From positions 1 through 60,698 of the forward strand of contig NZ_JAAHGH010000001.1 in the NCBI RefSeq assembly GCF_010672525.1: a stretch of 60,698 nt of DNA, written 5' to 3'. Made by a program: the position numbers and the translations under genes. The notes under the pieces were generated by a model. That model saw nothing but the letters and a program-made list of their open reading frames with translations. It searched no databases and was not told the DNA's origin. The stretch comes from Okeania sp. SIO2B3. Lineage in GTDB: Bacteria > Cyanobacteriota > Cyanobacteriia > Cyanobacteriales > Microcoleaceae. This document shows, piece by piece, positions 38,805 to 47,513 of the stretch. The number at the start of each line of letters is the position of its first letter. Position 1 is the stretch's first letter.

Positions 38805-39824
38805 CTACTTACTAACTAAATTCCAGAAATAACCATCAGGGGCGACAAAAGAAAAACTTTGTTCGCCAAACTCGTTATCAACAATATCTGTTACTTCCGT
38901 TGCTGCTGAATTTTTAACTCGGTCAAAATAATATTTTATATTCTCTACCCGATAAGTATACAAAGACATTCCTAAACAACCTGGCCGCGAATATTCAAAA
39001 CAGCTTTCCAACTTCATTGCTTCAGGAAATCGAATAATATACATTCTGCCAGAGCGTGCCTCCTGCCAATTTATTGAGGACCGTGGATCGTCAAAAGTTG
39101 TAACTATAAACTTTTCCCCCGGTTGCAAATCAAAAATTTGCCTGCCTGCTTCTGAACTTTCATAAGTAGTTTCTGAGTCATCCCGCGATCGCAACAAACC
39201 TAACACATCCTCGTAAAACATCAATGTTTCTTTGCTATCATCTTGCACCACCATACCCGCATGGGTAAATTGACTGGTTTTGAGAGTAGAGTGATGATTA
39301 ATTTTGCCATATTCGGGAACTGTATAATTGAAACGTTGAAACAATACCTGACGTGTTAATGGTTGCAGTAACATCATTTCCCGCACTCCCACTACCGGAT
39401 CGATAAACGGGCGACCTTTCTCCATTTTGAAAATCATTTCCCACTGAGGAAAAGTATATTTAATTGGCAAACCTGCTAACTGAGCATCCTCAGCATGGTT
39501 AAGAATATTCAAAACATCTGCAGTTAAGGTCGTACCCCAACGGTTGCCCAAAACTTTCATTGATGTCATTTCTAAACCTTCATTAGTGGGGTTTTCCCAA
39601 GCCATGAGGCGAATTATACCATGATCTATATTTTGGTGTTCGAGTCGAATTGAGCGCAGATTAGAATTTACTCCATATAAATTTTTCACTATGGGAGCAG
39701 TTAATTCTCCTGTTTGCCCGATGCGATAGCCAAATTGTTGCCAATATTGAATCATTGATAAGGTTTCAGTTATACCTATACAAACTTCGTAAATGCCTTT
39801 GATAGTAGGATTTTTCTTCATCAT
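38805..39824 (-). CDS. Two-domain VOC (glyoxalase/dioxygenase superfamily) protein
   Basis: 339 residues with two vicinal-oxygen-chelate halves. The first begins IKGIYEVCIGITETLSMIQYWQQFGY and the second SQFTHAGMVVQDDSKETLMFYEDVLGLL, ending with the metal-end strand GEQSFSFVAPDGYFWNLVSK. Many members chelate a divalent metal for isomerase, dioxygenase or resistance functions. In the second half, H and E positions (FTHAG and near the C-terminus) are visible but the ligand set is not certain. Function unknown; the gene stands alone. Confidence 0.75.
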   Translation of the reverse strand: MMKKNPTIKGIYEVCIGITETLSMIQYWQQFGYRIGQTGELTAPIVKNLYGVNSNLRSIRLEHQNIDHGIIRLMAWENPTNEGLEMTSMKVLGNRWGTTLTADVLNILNHAEDAQLAGLPIKYTFPQWEMIFKMEKGRPFIDPVVGVREMMLLQPLTRQVLFQRFNYTVPEYGKINHHSTLKTSQFTHAGMVVQDDSKETLMFYEDVLGLLRSRDDSETTYESSEAGRQIFDLQPGEKFIVTTFDDPRSSINWQEARSGRMYIIRFPEAMKLESCFEYSRPGCLGMSLYTYRVENIKYYFDRVKNSAATEVTDIVDNEFGEQSFSFVAPDGYFWNLVSK

Positions 39825-40472
39825 TTTTACCGCTATTTTTCAAGTAGAGACCTTCTATAAAAGAAAGTCTGTTTTTATTCAGAACTTACGCAAAACAGTG
39901 ATATCTAGTAGGGGCGAACGGCATTTGTCCTCTACAAATAGCGTGTTATCTAAGAATTTGCCTAAGTCCAGTTATTAATATAACAATCCTATTTGATTCA
40001 TGTACAAAATCTCATTATATTTAGATGATATCTGAAATTTGCCCCCCTAACCCCCCAATTTTGGGGGGAACAATAGTCAATTTGCTTGCTCTAGTCCCCC
40101 AATTTTGAGGACTGAAATTTGCCCCCCTAGCCCCCCAATTTTGGAGACTGAAATTTGCCCCCCTAACCCCCAACTTTGGGGGGAACAAGAGTCAATTTGC
40201 TTGCTCTAGTCCCCCAATTTTGAGGACTGAAATTTGCCCCCCTAGCCCCCAAATTTTGGAGGGAACAAGAGTCAATTTGCTTCTCAAAGTCCCCCAGAAT
40301 TGGGGGATTTAGGGGGCTTGGATGTTGCATACAACGTCCCTACTAAAAAGGTAACAAGAGTCAATTTGCTTGCTCTAGTCCCCCAGAATTGGGGGATTTA
40401 GGGGGCTTAGATGTTGCATACAACATCCCTACTAAAAACTGATAACTGATAACTGATAACTGATAACTGAAT
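39825..40472. repeat. Gene-free spacer with C-rich tandem repeats
   Basis: At 40037-40440 about three direct copies occur of a roughly 100-130-bp unit built from CTGAAATTTGCCCCCCTA, CCCCCCAATTTTGGGGGG and GTCAATTTGCTTGCTCTAGT, then two copies of GAATTGGGGGATTTAGGGGG with the GATGTTGCATACAAC palindrome, and four GATAACT units (40439-40466). There is no gene. Confidence 0.65.
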
Positions 40473-43400
40473 TTACTCTCCCTGACACACCCACGCTCCC
40501 CAAAAATACGGATGAGCTAATGGTTGAATGTCAATTTTTAGATTATTTCCTAACTTTAATTCGGCTAAAATATCGCTACCTAATTGGCTTTTTTGTAACT
40601 CTCCAACGGTGATATTAATGATATATTGCTGTGCTTTTTTCAATGCTTCCGCACGACTAATACCTGCTTTTAAATAATCTAAAAATTGCTCCATTAATAA
40701 CATAGTTGCTAATGTTGGTACGCTCCACAAACTCATTATTAATGTTTTACTGCCAGCGACGGCAAATGCACGACGCAACCCGAAAACTCCTTCTCCCGTT
40801 TGCACGTCTCCTAACCCGCTTTGACAGGCAATTAAAATCGTGAGGTCTGTTGACCAGAGGTCAATACCCGCAATATCTTGAGCAAATACCATTGTTGGGA
40901 AATCTGGGGGTAATTGGCCGCCTGAAAACCAGGTGTTGGCTCCAGTAAAAGCGATCGCCGAACGCATCATCGGGTTTTCGACTTTTGCTTGGTGGCGGTT
41001 TAGTTTGAAGGTTTCAAATTCGATGTTATTAACTGGGGGTTTTACTGGAGTGGCGGTTATCTGTTGTTTCACCAAAGCATATATCGCTCCCAACCATTCT
41101 CTGATTTCATTATCAAAATCTTCCACGTTTCGCCACACTTCAATATATTCCAGAAACTCTTCATCAACGAAACCATAATTTTTTGCTAATATCTCTGCTT
41201 CTTTTTCCTGGGAGCATTTCAGCAACTCTCTCAACAAACGCCAATATTCTTCGTTTCTCTGGGAGTAATAACCGTGAGTAGCAACGATGAGCAGTTTGGG
41301 AGATTTACAATTGAGTAGGCGATCGCCTGTTGCTTCATTTTGCAAGAAAGGTTTAACTCCTAACTGTTGTCCAATAGTAAGAGCAAAATCAGCGGTTGCT
41401 TTCACTCGTTCAAATTTTACACTGGCAAGAGTTCCGAACATTTGGCTAACATTCAGACTAGAAACAGCCATATTTGACTCTGGTTGTGCAATACCTGGAT
41501 CGCCCTGAGACCAATCAAAATTAGGATCGGCGATAATTAATGGTTCGTTTGCTTTACCCTTTGTTTTGATGCGACGGCGCAATAACTCTCGCCCGACGCT
41601 GACATAACTAATGTTGTACTCATCTTGCAATGTTGTCTCATCATCCTCTGGCAATATCTGAAATGGCACCAAGTTTAAATCCCCATCGGGAGCTATTACT
41701 AAATGACTGCAACCTGCCAATTTATCCCGCAATTTATCAAAAACTGCCTCTCGTAGTTGCTTACCTGGTTGGGAGTCGTAGACATAATGTTTTGCGGGTG
41801 TTTTGGTAGAGTTGCGATTCCACATCATCTTTTGTGGTAATGGTAACTCTATTACTGAGTTTCGGTAAGTAGAAATTAGGCGATCAATATTTTTTGCCTC
41901 TCCTAAATCAATCATTTCCACCTCAGAAGGTTTTCCCGCAGTTAAAACAAACGCTAGATACCGCGCCTCCTGCACACTATCATTCTGAAAATCAACGACT
42001 CGAAATCGCACGAGTTCCAACAACTTCGCCCCCTCTGGTAACTCTGAAGCTACTGCCCGTCTATCGCCCATTTGTTGCTGTATGGCAATTTCTGGCACTT
42101 CTCGCGTTAACTGTCTTTCTAACTCATTACATTCTTTTTGCAGTTGAGCTAAATGTTGTTTGTGAGCTTCCAGTTTTTCTGGTGGGGGTACTTGATAGGT
42201 AAATGCTAAAAGTTGGTTGCACTTTTGTCGCCACTGTGGGAAAATCTCTTGGAGTTGGGGATAACGCTCGCTGAATACTGCTTGGTTTTGAGCAGCAAGA
42301 GCAGCTGCAGTTAGAGCTTTCCTTTTGAGGACGAGATTTAATGCTGCTTGTTTTGCTGCTTGGGAGTGGGAGAAATATTTGTAAACAAAGGAGAGGAAAT
42401 ACTCAAGACTAGGTCTGACTTCTTGCTGGATATGGGCAAGGCGATCGCCTTCGGAACTAGAAGCAAAGATAACCTGGATAGTTTTATCTTGGATTTTGCT
42501 GGCTTTGAGCATCAGTTTGAATGCTTCTTTAGGGCGATCGGTTTTTTCTAGTAACAAAGCTAGGTTGTTGAGGTAGGTGGCACATTCTGGATGATTAGCA
42601 GGTAGGGATATTTTGGCGATTTCTATGGCTTGTTGGTACAATGGCTCCGCTTCCGAGTATCTCCCTTGAGATTTATATAATCCTGCCAGGTTATTGAGAT
42701 CGATAGCAAGGGATGGATGATTGGCAGGTAGGGCGATTTTGTCGATTTCTATAGCTTTTTTGAACAAAGGTTCTGCTTCCGAGTATCTTCCTTGAGAATG
42801 ATATAATTCTGCCAAGTTGTTCAGGTTGCTGGCAAAATAAGGACGATTGGCAGGCAGGCAGATTTTGTTGAGGATTTGTATAGCTTGTTTGAACAAAGGT
42901 TCCGCTTCCGAGTATCTCCCTTGAGAACGATATAATTTTGCTAGGTTGTTCAGGTTGTTGCCAAGATAAGGATGATTAGCAGGCATGGCTATTTTGTAGA
43001 TTTCTATAGCTTGTTGGAACAATGGTTCTGCATCTGAGTATCTCCCTTGAGACTCATATAGTAAAGCCAGGTTGTTGAGATCGGTGGCAAGGAATGGATG
43101 ATTGGCTGGTAGGGCTATTTTGTAGATTTCTATAGCTTGTTGGTACAATGGCTCCGCTTCTGAGTATCTCCCTTGAGAACGATATAATTCTGCTAGGTTG
43201 ATGAGGTGAGTGGCAAGGGATGGATGATTGGCTGGTAGGGCAATTTTGTCGATTTCTATAGCTTGTTGGTACAATGACTCCGCTTCTGAGTATCTCACTT
43301 GAGAACGATATAATTCTGCTAGGTTGTTCAGGCTTTTGCCAACATCAGGATGATTGGCTGGTAGGGTAATTTTGAAGATTTCTATAGCTTCTTGTAACAA

Positions 43401-44321
43401 AGGTTCTGCTTCCGAGTATCTCTCTTGAGATTTATATAATCCTGCTAGGTTATTGAGGTCTCTGGCAAGGGATGGATGATTGGCTGGTAGGGCAATTTTG
43501 TCGATTTCTATAGCTTCTTGTAACAAAGGTTCCGCTTCCGAGTATCTCCCTTGAGATTTATATAATTCTGCTAGGTTATTGAGGTCTCTAGCAAGGGATG
43601 GATGATTGGCTGGTAGGGCAATTTTGTCGATTTCTATAGCTTCTTGTAACAAAGGTTCCGCTTCCGAGTATCTCCCTTGAGAACTATATAATTCTGCCAG
43701 GTTACTGAGGTAGGTTGCGAAGGATGGATGATTGGCAGGCAGAGCAATTTTACCAATTTCTATAGCTTCTTGTAACAAAGGTTCCGCTTCCGAGTATCTC
43801 CCTTGAGATTTATATAATCCTGCTAGGTTATTGATATCTCTAGCAAAGTCTGTATGATTAGCAGGTAAGGCAATCTTGTCGATTTCTATGGCTTGTTGGT
43901 ACAATGGCTCCGCTTCCGAGTATCTCCCTTGAGAACTATATAATTCTGCTAGGTTATTGAGGGAAGTTGCTATCTTGGCATGGCTTTCTCCCCAGAGTGC
44001 TAGTGCTAATGCTGCCACTTGTTTCGCAACGGGTATTGCTTCATTGTATTTACCTGCGTTGTAGAGTTCAATCACCTGGTCATTTAGCTGTTTACACTCC
44101 TCCATCATTTCTCCTAATAGTTCAGCAAAGCTTTGCAACCATTCTGCATTACTGTCCCTATATTCTGCCATTTTAGCTGCCACCAATTTCATTACTTTCA
44201 CAAAAGCATCGTCTAATAACTGAGAATTAGCGTGTAAAGTTGCATGCACCTCGCCATTAGGGCAAGTTAGTAGTTGGCAAATTAAATTTAGATAAGCTTC
44301 TGCGAGTTGTTCTTCGTTCAT
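40473..44321 (-). CDS. TPR-CHAT protein (caspase-like protease with TPR sensor)
   Basis: 1282 residues, no signal peptide, cytosolic. About 1-90 are the N-terminal module common to cyanobacterial TPR-CHAT proteins. About 95-640 are at least 11 near-identical 42-residue TPR units (LNNLAELYKSQGRYSEAEPL, then EAIEIDKIALPANHPS), plus one degenerate unit at each end. About 640-880 are a helical linker. The CHAT domain carries H1016 in IVATHGYYSQ and C1166 in LIACQSGLGD, with GVFGLRRAFAVAGSKTLIMSLWSVP after it and ends HPYFWGAWVCQGE. TPR-CHAT proteases in other systems are activated by partner binding to the TPR arm. A good ribosome site (AAGGAG) precedes the ATG. The DUF433 gene lies 93 nt upstream on the same strand and could share its transcript. 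Confidence 0.93.
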   Translation of the reverse strand: MNEEQLAEAYLNLICQLLTCPNGEVHATLHANSQLLDDAFVKVMKLVAAKMAEYRDSNAEWLQSFAELLGEMMEECKQLNDQVIELYNAGKYNEAIPVAKQVAALALALWGESHAKIATSLNNLAELYSSQGRYSEAEPLYQQAIEIDKIALPANHTDFARDINNLAGLYKSQGRYSEAEPLLQEAIEIGKIALPANHPSFATYLSNLAELYSSQGRYSEAEPLLQEAIEIDKIALPANHPSLARDLNNLAELYKSQGRYSEAEPLLQEAIEIDKIALPANHPSLARDLNNLAGLYKSQERYSEAEPLLQEAIEIFKITLPANHPDVGKSLNNLAELYRSQVRYSEAESLYQQAIEIDKIALPANHPSLATHLINLAELYRSQGRYSEAEPLYQQAIEIYKIALPANHPFLATDLNNLALLYESQGRYSDAEPLFQQAIEIYKIAMPANHPYLGNNLNNLAKLYRSQGRYSEAEPLFKQAIQILNKICLPANRPYFASNLNNLAELYHSQGRYSEAEPLFKKAIEIDKIALPANHPSLAIDLNNLAGLYKSQGRYSEAEPLYQQAIEIAKISLPANHPECATYLNNLALLLEKTDRPKEAFKLMLKASKIQDKTIQVIFASSSEGDRLAHIQQEVRPSLEYFLSFVYKYFSHSQAAKQAALNLVLKRKALTAAALAAQNQAVFSERYPQLQEIFPQWRQKCNQLLAFTYQVPPPEKLEAHKQHLAQLQKECNELERQLTREVPEIAIQQQMGDRRAVASELPEGAKLLELVRFRVVDFQNDSVQEARYLAFVLTAGKPSEVEMIDLGEAKNIDRLISTYRNSVIELPLPQKMMWNRNSTKTPAKHYVYDSQPGKQLREAVFDKLRDKLAGCSHLVIAPDGDLNLVPFQILPEDDETTLQDEYNISYVSVGRELLRRRIKTKGKANEPLIIADPNFDWSQGDPGIAQPESNMAVSSLNVSQMFGTLASVKFERVKATADFALTIGQQLGVKPFLQNEATGDRLLNCKSPKLLIVATHGYYSQRNEEYWRLLRELLKCSQEKEAEILAKNYGFVDEEFLEYIEVWRNVEDFDNEIREWLGAIYALVKQQITATPVKPPVNNIEFETFKLNRHQAKVENPMMRSAIAFTGANTWFSGGQLPPDFPTMVFAQDIAGIDLWSTDLTILIACQSGLGDVQTGEGVFGLRRAFAVAGSKTLIMSLWSVPTLATMLLMEQFLDYLKAGISRAEALKKAQQYIINITVGELQKSQLGSDILAELKLGNNLKIDIQPLAHPYFWGAWVCQGE

Positions 44322-44360
44322 ATTAGTTTCTCCTTATTTACATAATTGTATTATGTTTGA

Positions 44361-44411
44361 TTAAACATTAACTGGCAGCGGGTATTGTTCATCCGCATAT
44401 AAACGTGCCAT
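44361..44411 (-). pseudogene. Remnant of a PIN-like (DUF5615) toxin gene, 16 codons
   Basis: Reads MARLYADEQYPLPVNV then stop. The first 14 residues match the start of DUF5615 PIN-like toxins that normally follow DUF433 antitoxins, including the first acidic D of the PIN active site. The rest of the toxin is gone, and sequence passes straight into the leader of the TPR-CHAT gene. The ATG is 3 nt after the antitoxin stop, the usual spacing of an intact pair. Confidence 0.65.
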
Positions 44412-44414
44412 AGC

Positions 44415-44792
44415 TCAAGCTTCCTCATTTTCTTGAATAGCGCGTTTGATTTCCTCCGTATTAGCTTCAGCATAAATCCAAGCATTTTCTAAATCGGAAA
44501 TACGCAGACTAGGATAACACTTGAGCAGTTCAGCATCGCTTACTTGCAAATTTCGATAATTCACTAATACCCACACAGGAATGCGAGTACCGACAATACA
44601 AGCATCACCACCACAAACACCGGGAGTCTTTTCAATACCAGACCAACTGCTAACTAAACTTTCCTTGTTATCCTGAATAGCATCTGCTTCTACCAAAATC
44701 ACCTTAAGTTTTTTTCCTTCTAATTCTGGACTGAGTTGTTCGCTAAATATCAGATTGCCATTTTGACAAGTTGCTTGTAGAATTTTGTACAT
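44415..44792 (-). CDS. DUF433-family antitoxin-like protein, without a toxin partner
   Basis: 125 residues. The N-terminal segment (YKILQATCQNGNLIFSEQL, LKVILVEA) resembles short beta-rich antitoxin N-domains. The C-terminal half (KTPGVCGGDACIVGTRIPVWVLVNYRNLQVSDAELLKCYPSL) is a winged-helix DUF433 domain, with the G-D-A-C-I-x-G-T-R-I-P signature. In intact operons this precedes a DUF5615 PIN toxin; here only the toxin's first 16 codons remain. The protein may still autoregulate, and the next gene downstream is the TPR-CHAT protease. Confidence 0.85.
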   Translation of the reverse strand: MYKILQATCQNGNLIFSEQLSPELEGKKLKVILVEADAIQDNKESLVSSWSGIEKTPGVCGGDACIVGTRIPVWVLVNYRNLQVSDAELLKCYPSLRISDLENAWIYAEANTEEIKRAIQENEEA

Positions 44793-45037
44793 ATTAATTT
44801 GCTCCTTTTATTGGAAAAGTATTATGAGAAGTGGCACAACAAAATAGTTACAAAATGTTATTGTTGTTGGGTTTATCCTACGGATAAGCTCCGCTAACGT
44901 TCCCTCAACCCAACCTACAGTTACTTAACTTCTACTAACATAAGCTTAATTTGGTATAATACCCATCTAAGGCAATTTTTTCCCTCAATTCCTTTTTCGG
45001 GAAATAGAGGCGATCGTTTTTTAAATGGAGTAAAACA

Positions 45038-45253
45038 ATGACCAATAAAGAAAAAATTTACGCAGAAATAGAGAGTATTTCAGAAGAATATTTCGAGGAA
45101 CTCTACTGGTTAATTAAAAAGTTTGCAGAGGCAAAACCGATTAAAAAAAAATCTACATTTATGTCTAAATTGAAAAGTATACAAATAGACGGTCCAGAAG
45201 ATTTTGCTGCTAATTTAGATTTGTATCTAAACGGAGAGAAAAGTGTCGAATAA
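45038..45253 (+). CDS. VapB-like antitoxin of a type II toxin-antitoxin pair
   Basis: A 71-residue acidic and basic small protein (MTNKEKIYAEIESISEEYFEELYWLI) with no recognised DNA-binding motif but the size and position of a cyanobacterial antitoxin. A TGGAG ribosome site precedes the ATG. Its last 11 nt overlap the GTG start of the PIN toxin. Confidence 0.75.
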   Translation: MTNKEKIYAEIESISEEYFEELYWLIKKFAEAKPIKKKSTFMSKLKSIQIDGPEDFAANLDLYLNGEKSVE

Positions 45254-45647
45254 AACATTTGTAGATACCTCATTTGTAATAGCTTTAATCAATAAGCGAG
45301 ACCAATACCACCAACAAGCTAGGGAATTAGCCGATCGCTTTGATGGCTATCCTTTATTAAGTACCGATGCCATTTTGCTAGAAATTGGTAATGCTCTGGC
45401 ACGAAATTATAAAGATAAAGCGATTGAAATAATCGAACACTTTTTGAGTTCCCAAGAAATAGAAATTGTTCGGTTAACTCCTCAATTATTTGACAAAGGA
45501 TTTACTTTGTACAAAAGTTACCAAGATCAATCTTGGGGATTAGTAGATTGTATTTCTTTTGTAGTTATGCGTGAGGCAAATATTACCCAAGCTTTAACCT
45601 GCGATCGCCATTTCAGACAAGCTGGTTTTCAGACTTTAATGAGTTGA
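45243..45647 (+). CDS. PIN-domain ribonuclease toxin, VapC-like
   Basis: 134 residues with PIN acidic residues D8 (TFVDTSFVIALI), E47 (LLEIGNALA), D102 (GLVDCISFVVM) and D121 (TCDRHF), in the correct order and spacing for VapC. It starts with GTG, with coupled translation from the overlapping antitoxin. VapC toxins cleave tRNA or rRNA. The active-site set is complete, so it is probably functional. Confidence 0.88.
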   Translation: MSNKTFVDTSFVIALINKRDQYHQQARELADRFDGYPLLSTDAILLEIGNALARNYKDKAIEIIEHFLSSQEIEIVRLTPQLFDKGFTLYKSYQDQSWGLVDCISFVVMREANITQALTCDRHFRQAGFQTLMS

Positions 45648-45852
45648 TTTTATAGATTTTACAGATTTTTTATGTAATAGATAAAAAAGTTTAAATCAGT
45701 TGAGGTTTAAAACTTCAAAGTTCAGGTTTTAAACCTTTCAGTAGCAACAATAAATCCGTACATCCGTGGCCAAATCAGTGTCTAGCTCCCATTGTCAGAA
45801 ATCACAATAAACTCTGCTAGTGCGTTACGCTTCGCTTAAACACACCCTACAT

Positions 45853-46743
45853 CTACGCTACTTTATAATTCATATACCACAAGGTACAGTCTGACTCGCA
45901 CTCAAAATATACCAAAAATTCCTGTAAATGCTTTCCCTGTAACTGCAAAGGTTCTTGATCTGGTTTCGGCAACCAATCTAACTTTGGACGTTCAGGAGCG
46001 ATCGCCACTATTATCTCCTCAACCCCAGGTTGAAGACTCAGTTCAAAAAATTCTATAGGTGCTCCCTCCATTGGTAACAATACTTTACTCGCCTTTTTAA
46101 AATTAGGATAAGGTGCAAAAAGCGATGATGGAGACAAACAGAAAAATTCGCCAGTAGTACCTTTTTCTAATAGAGTTAAATATCCTGGACGTTCCAACTG
46201 TACCTCAAATTTAATCTCAGTGCCCGGAGGTATAGTATTACGATAATTAGAATCAGGTGTATACATATTCATGTCGCTAACCTTTGGGATAACAGGACCC
46301 ATTTTATTAGTTGAAACAGCCCGAAATCTTAACTCTTCCCAGAGGCCAGAAATTGTTAATAACTGTAGTCTTTGTAAAAGTCCTTCCAACTTTTGTTTTT
46401 CCTTCAACCACTCTGGATACTTAACTTCAACTAACCATTTTCTAACAAACTGCCACTTGTTTTTCCCATTAAATTGATAGCCATCGTTTTCCATCTCTTT
46501 AGTGAGGGATGAGTAGATGTTGTTATTCCAGCAATCTTTCAGTAATTGCACAACATTTTTTGTTTTTTTAGCATTTTCTATCAGTTGTGGCTTCAAATCC
46601 TCCGCCAGTTGTTCCCAAGTTTGCACATTTGTATTGTAGAGACGTTCAAAAAAAGCTAGTTCCGTATTACCAGAAAAGCAAAACTTAACTGCCATAGCCC
46701 TGAGAAATTCTTTTTCATTATCTTTATAGTCTGAACTGACCAT
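45853..46743 (-). CDS. DUF4384-like protein with N-terminal helical domain
   Basis: Starts at MVSSDYKDNEKEFLRAM (46743); the upstream ATG at 46809 adds a poorly typed leader. Residues about 1-145 are helical and charged. About 180-296 is a beta-rich domain (TIPPGTEIKFEVQLERPGYLTLLEKGTTGEFFCLSPSSLFAPYPNF, then PIEFFELSLQPGVEEIIVAIAP) resembling DUF4384, which often accompanies caspase-like and kinase modules. Function unknown. It sits 200 nt from the VapC-like toxin, convergently transcribed, and 1.5 kb from the TPR-CHAT gene, which makes it a candidate partner, but only by position. Confidence 0.6.
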   Translation of the reverse strand: MVSSDYKDNEKEFLRAMAVKFCFSGNTELAFFERLYNTNVQTWEQLAEDLKPQLIENAKKTKNVVQLLKDCWNNNIYSSLTKEMENDGYQFNGKNKWQFVRKWLVEVKYPEWLKEKQKLEGLLQRLQLLTISGLWEELRFRAVSTNKMGPVIPKVSDMNMYTPDSNYRNTIPPGTEIKFEVQLERPGYLTLLEKGTTGEFFCLSPSSLFAPYPNFKKASKVLLPMEGAPIEFFELSLQPGVEEIIVAIAPERPKLDWLPKPDQEPLQLQGKHLQEFLVYFECESDCTLWYMNYKVA

Positions 46744-46954
46744 AATTTTAATTTTCCCTAAATTTTTAGTACAGTTATACCCTAGCAAATTATTTAATAT
46801 CAATGCCATGGAAATAGATATTTAAAACAGTTTTTTCTACTTATTTCTACATTTTTCTACTTCTACATTATTCGACTTTTTTCACTTCTCAGTGAGTGCT
46901 AATTTTGTTAGATTAAAAATGTCAAATTTGAACTGAATAATTTAACAAGATAAA

Positions 46955-47131
46955 ATGTATAAATCGAAGAAAAAATTATTAATCTCAGTTCTTGCTGGAG
47001 GTGTTTTCAGCATCCTATCAATTAGCACTAATCAAAATACCAAAAAAATTAGTCAAGCTATTGAAAGTGGAGTAACTATGACATCTAGTATATCTGTTTT
47101 ACTAATCAGCTTAAAAGATACCGACGAATAA
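46955..47131 (+). CDS. Possible small exported or membrane peptide, 58 aa
   Basis: MYKSKKKLLISVLAGGVFSI starts with a basic N-region and a hydrophobic core typical of a signal peptide. It ends LLISLKDTDE. Upstream ribosome site is weak. It may be a real micropeptide or the start of a lost gene. Confidence 0.3.
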   Translation: MYKSKKKLLISVLAGGVFSILSISTNQNTKKISQAIESGVTMTSSISVLLISLKDTDE

Positions 47132-47513
47132 TTAAATAGGGACGTTTATAATAATTAATAATTAATAATTGTTGAACGTATAGTGATCGAAGTCTTTAGC
47201 TGACATTATAGCAACTGCCAAGGGGGTTAGAACAATGAGTGCGAGCATCTTGCTCGCGTCATAAATCATCATAATTACCTGATGTCCTAACTATAGTGGC
47301 GACTGCTATAATTCTTTTTGTAGAATGGATAAATAAATATATAAATCAAAGAAAAAGTGGGAGCATCTTGCTCCCTAACTATTCTTGCCTTAACAGATAC
47401 AACGGATGCCATCTTGGTGAGGTACACCCACGCGAGCAAGATGCTCGCACTGGGAACATTCAATTATTAATATCTGTACTTCATATACTTGGAATCTGCT
47501 GTATTACTACATT
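47132..47513. repeat. Gene-free spacer with GAGCATCTTGCTC palindromes
   Basis: Three palindromes: GCGAGCATCTTGCTCGC (about 47239-47255), GGGAGCATCTTGCTCCC (47358-47374) and GCGAGCAAGATGCTCGC (47432-47448). Tandem TTAATAA units (47152-47170) precede them. Related palindromes lie at 38370-38386 and 51917-51938. Confidence 0.6.

Noticed and set aside
40037-40440. CRISPR-like or origin-like repeat array
   Set aside because: Units are long, direct, palindromic and without unique spacers; no dnaA boxes were seen.
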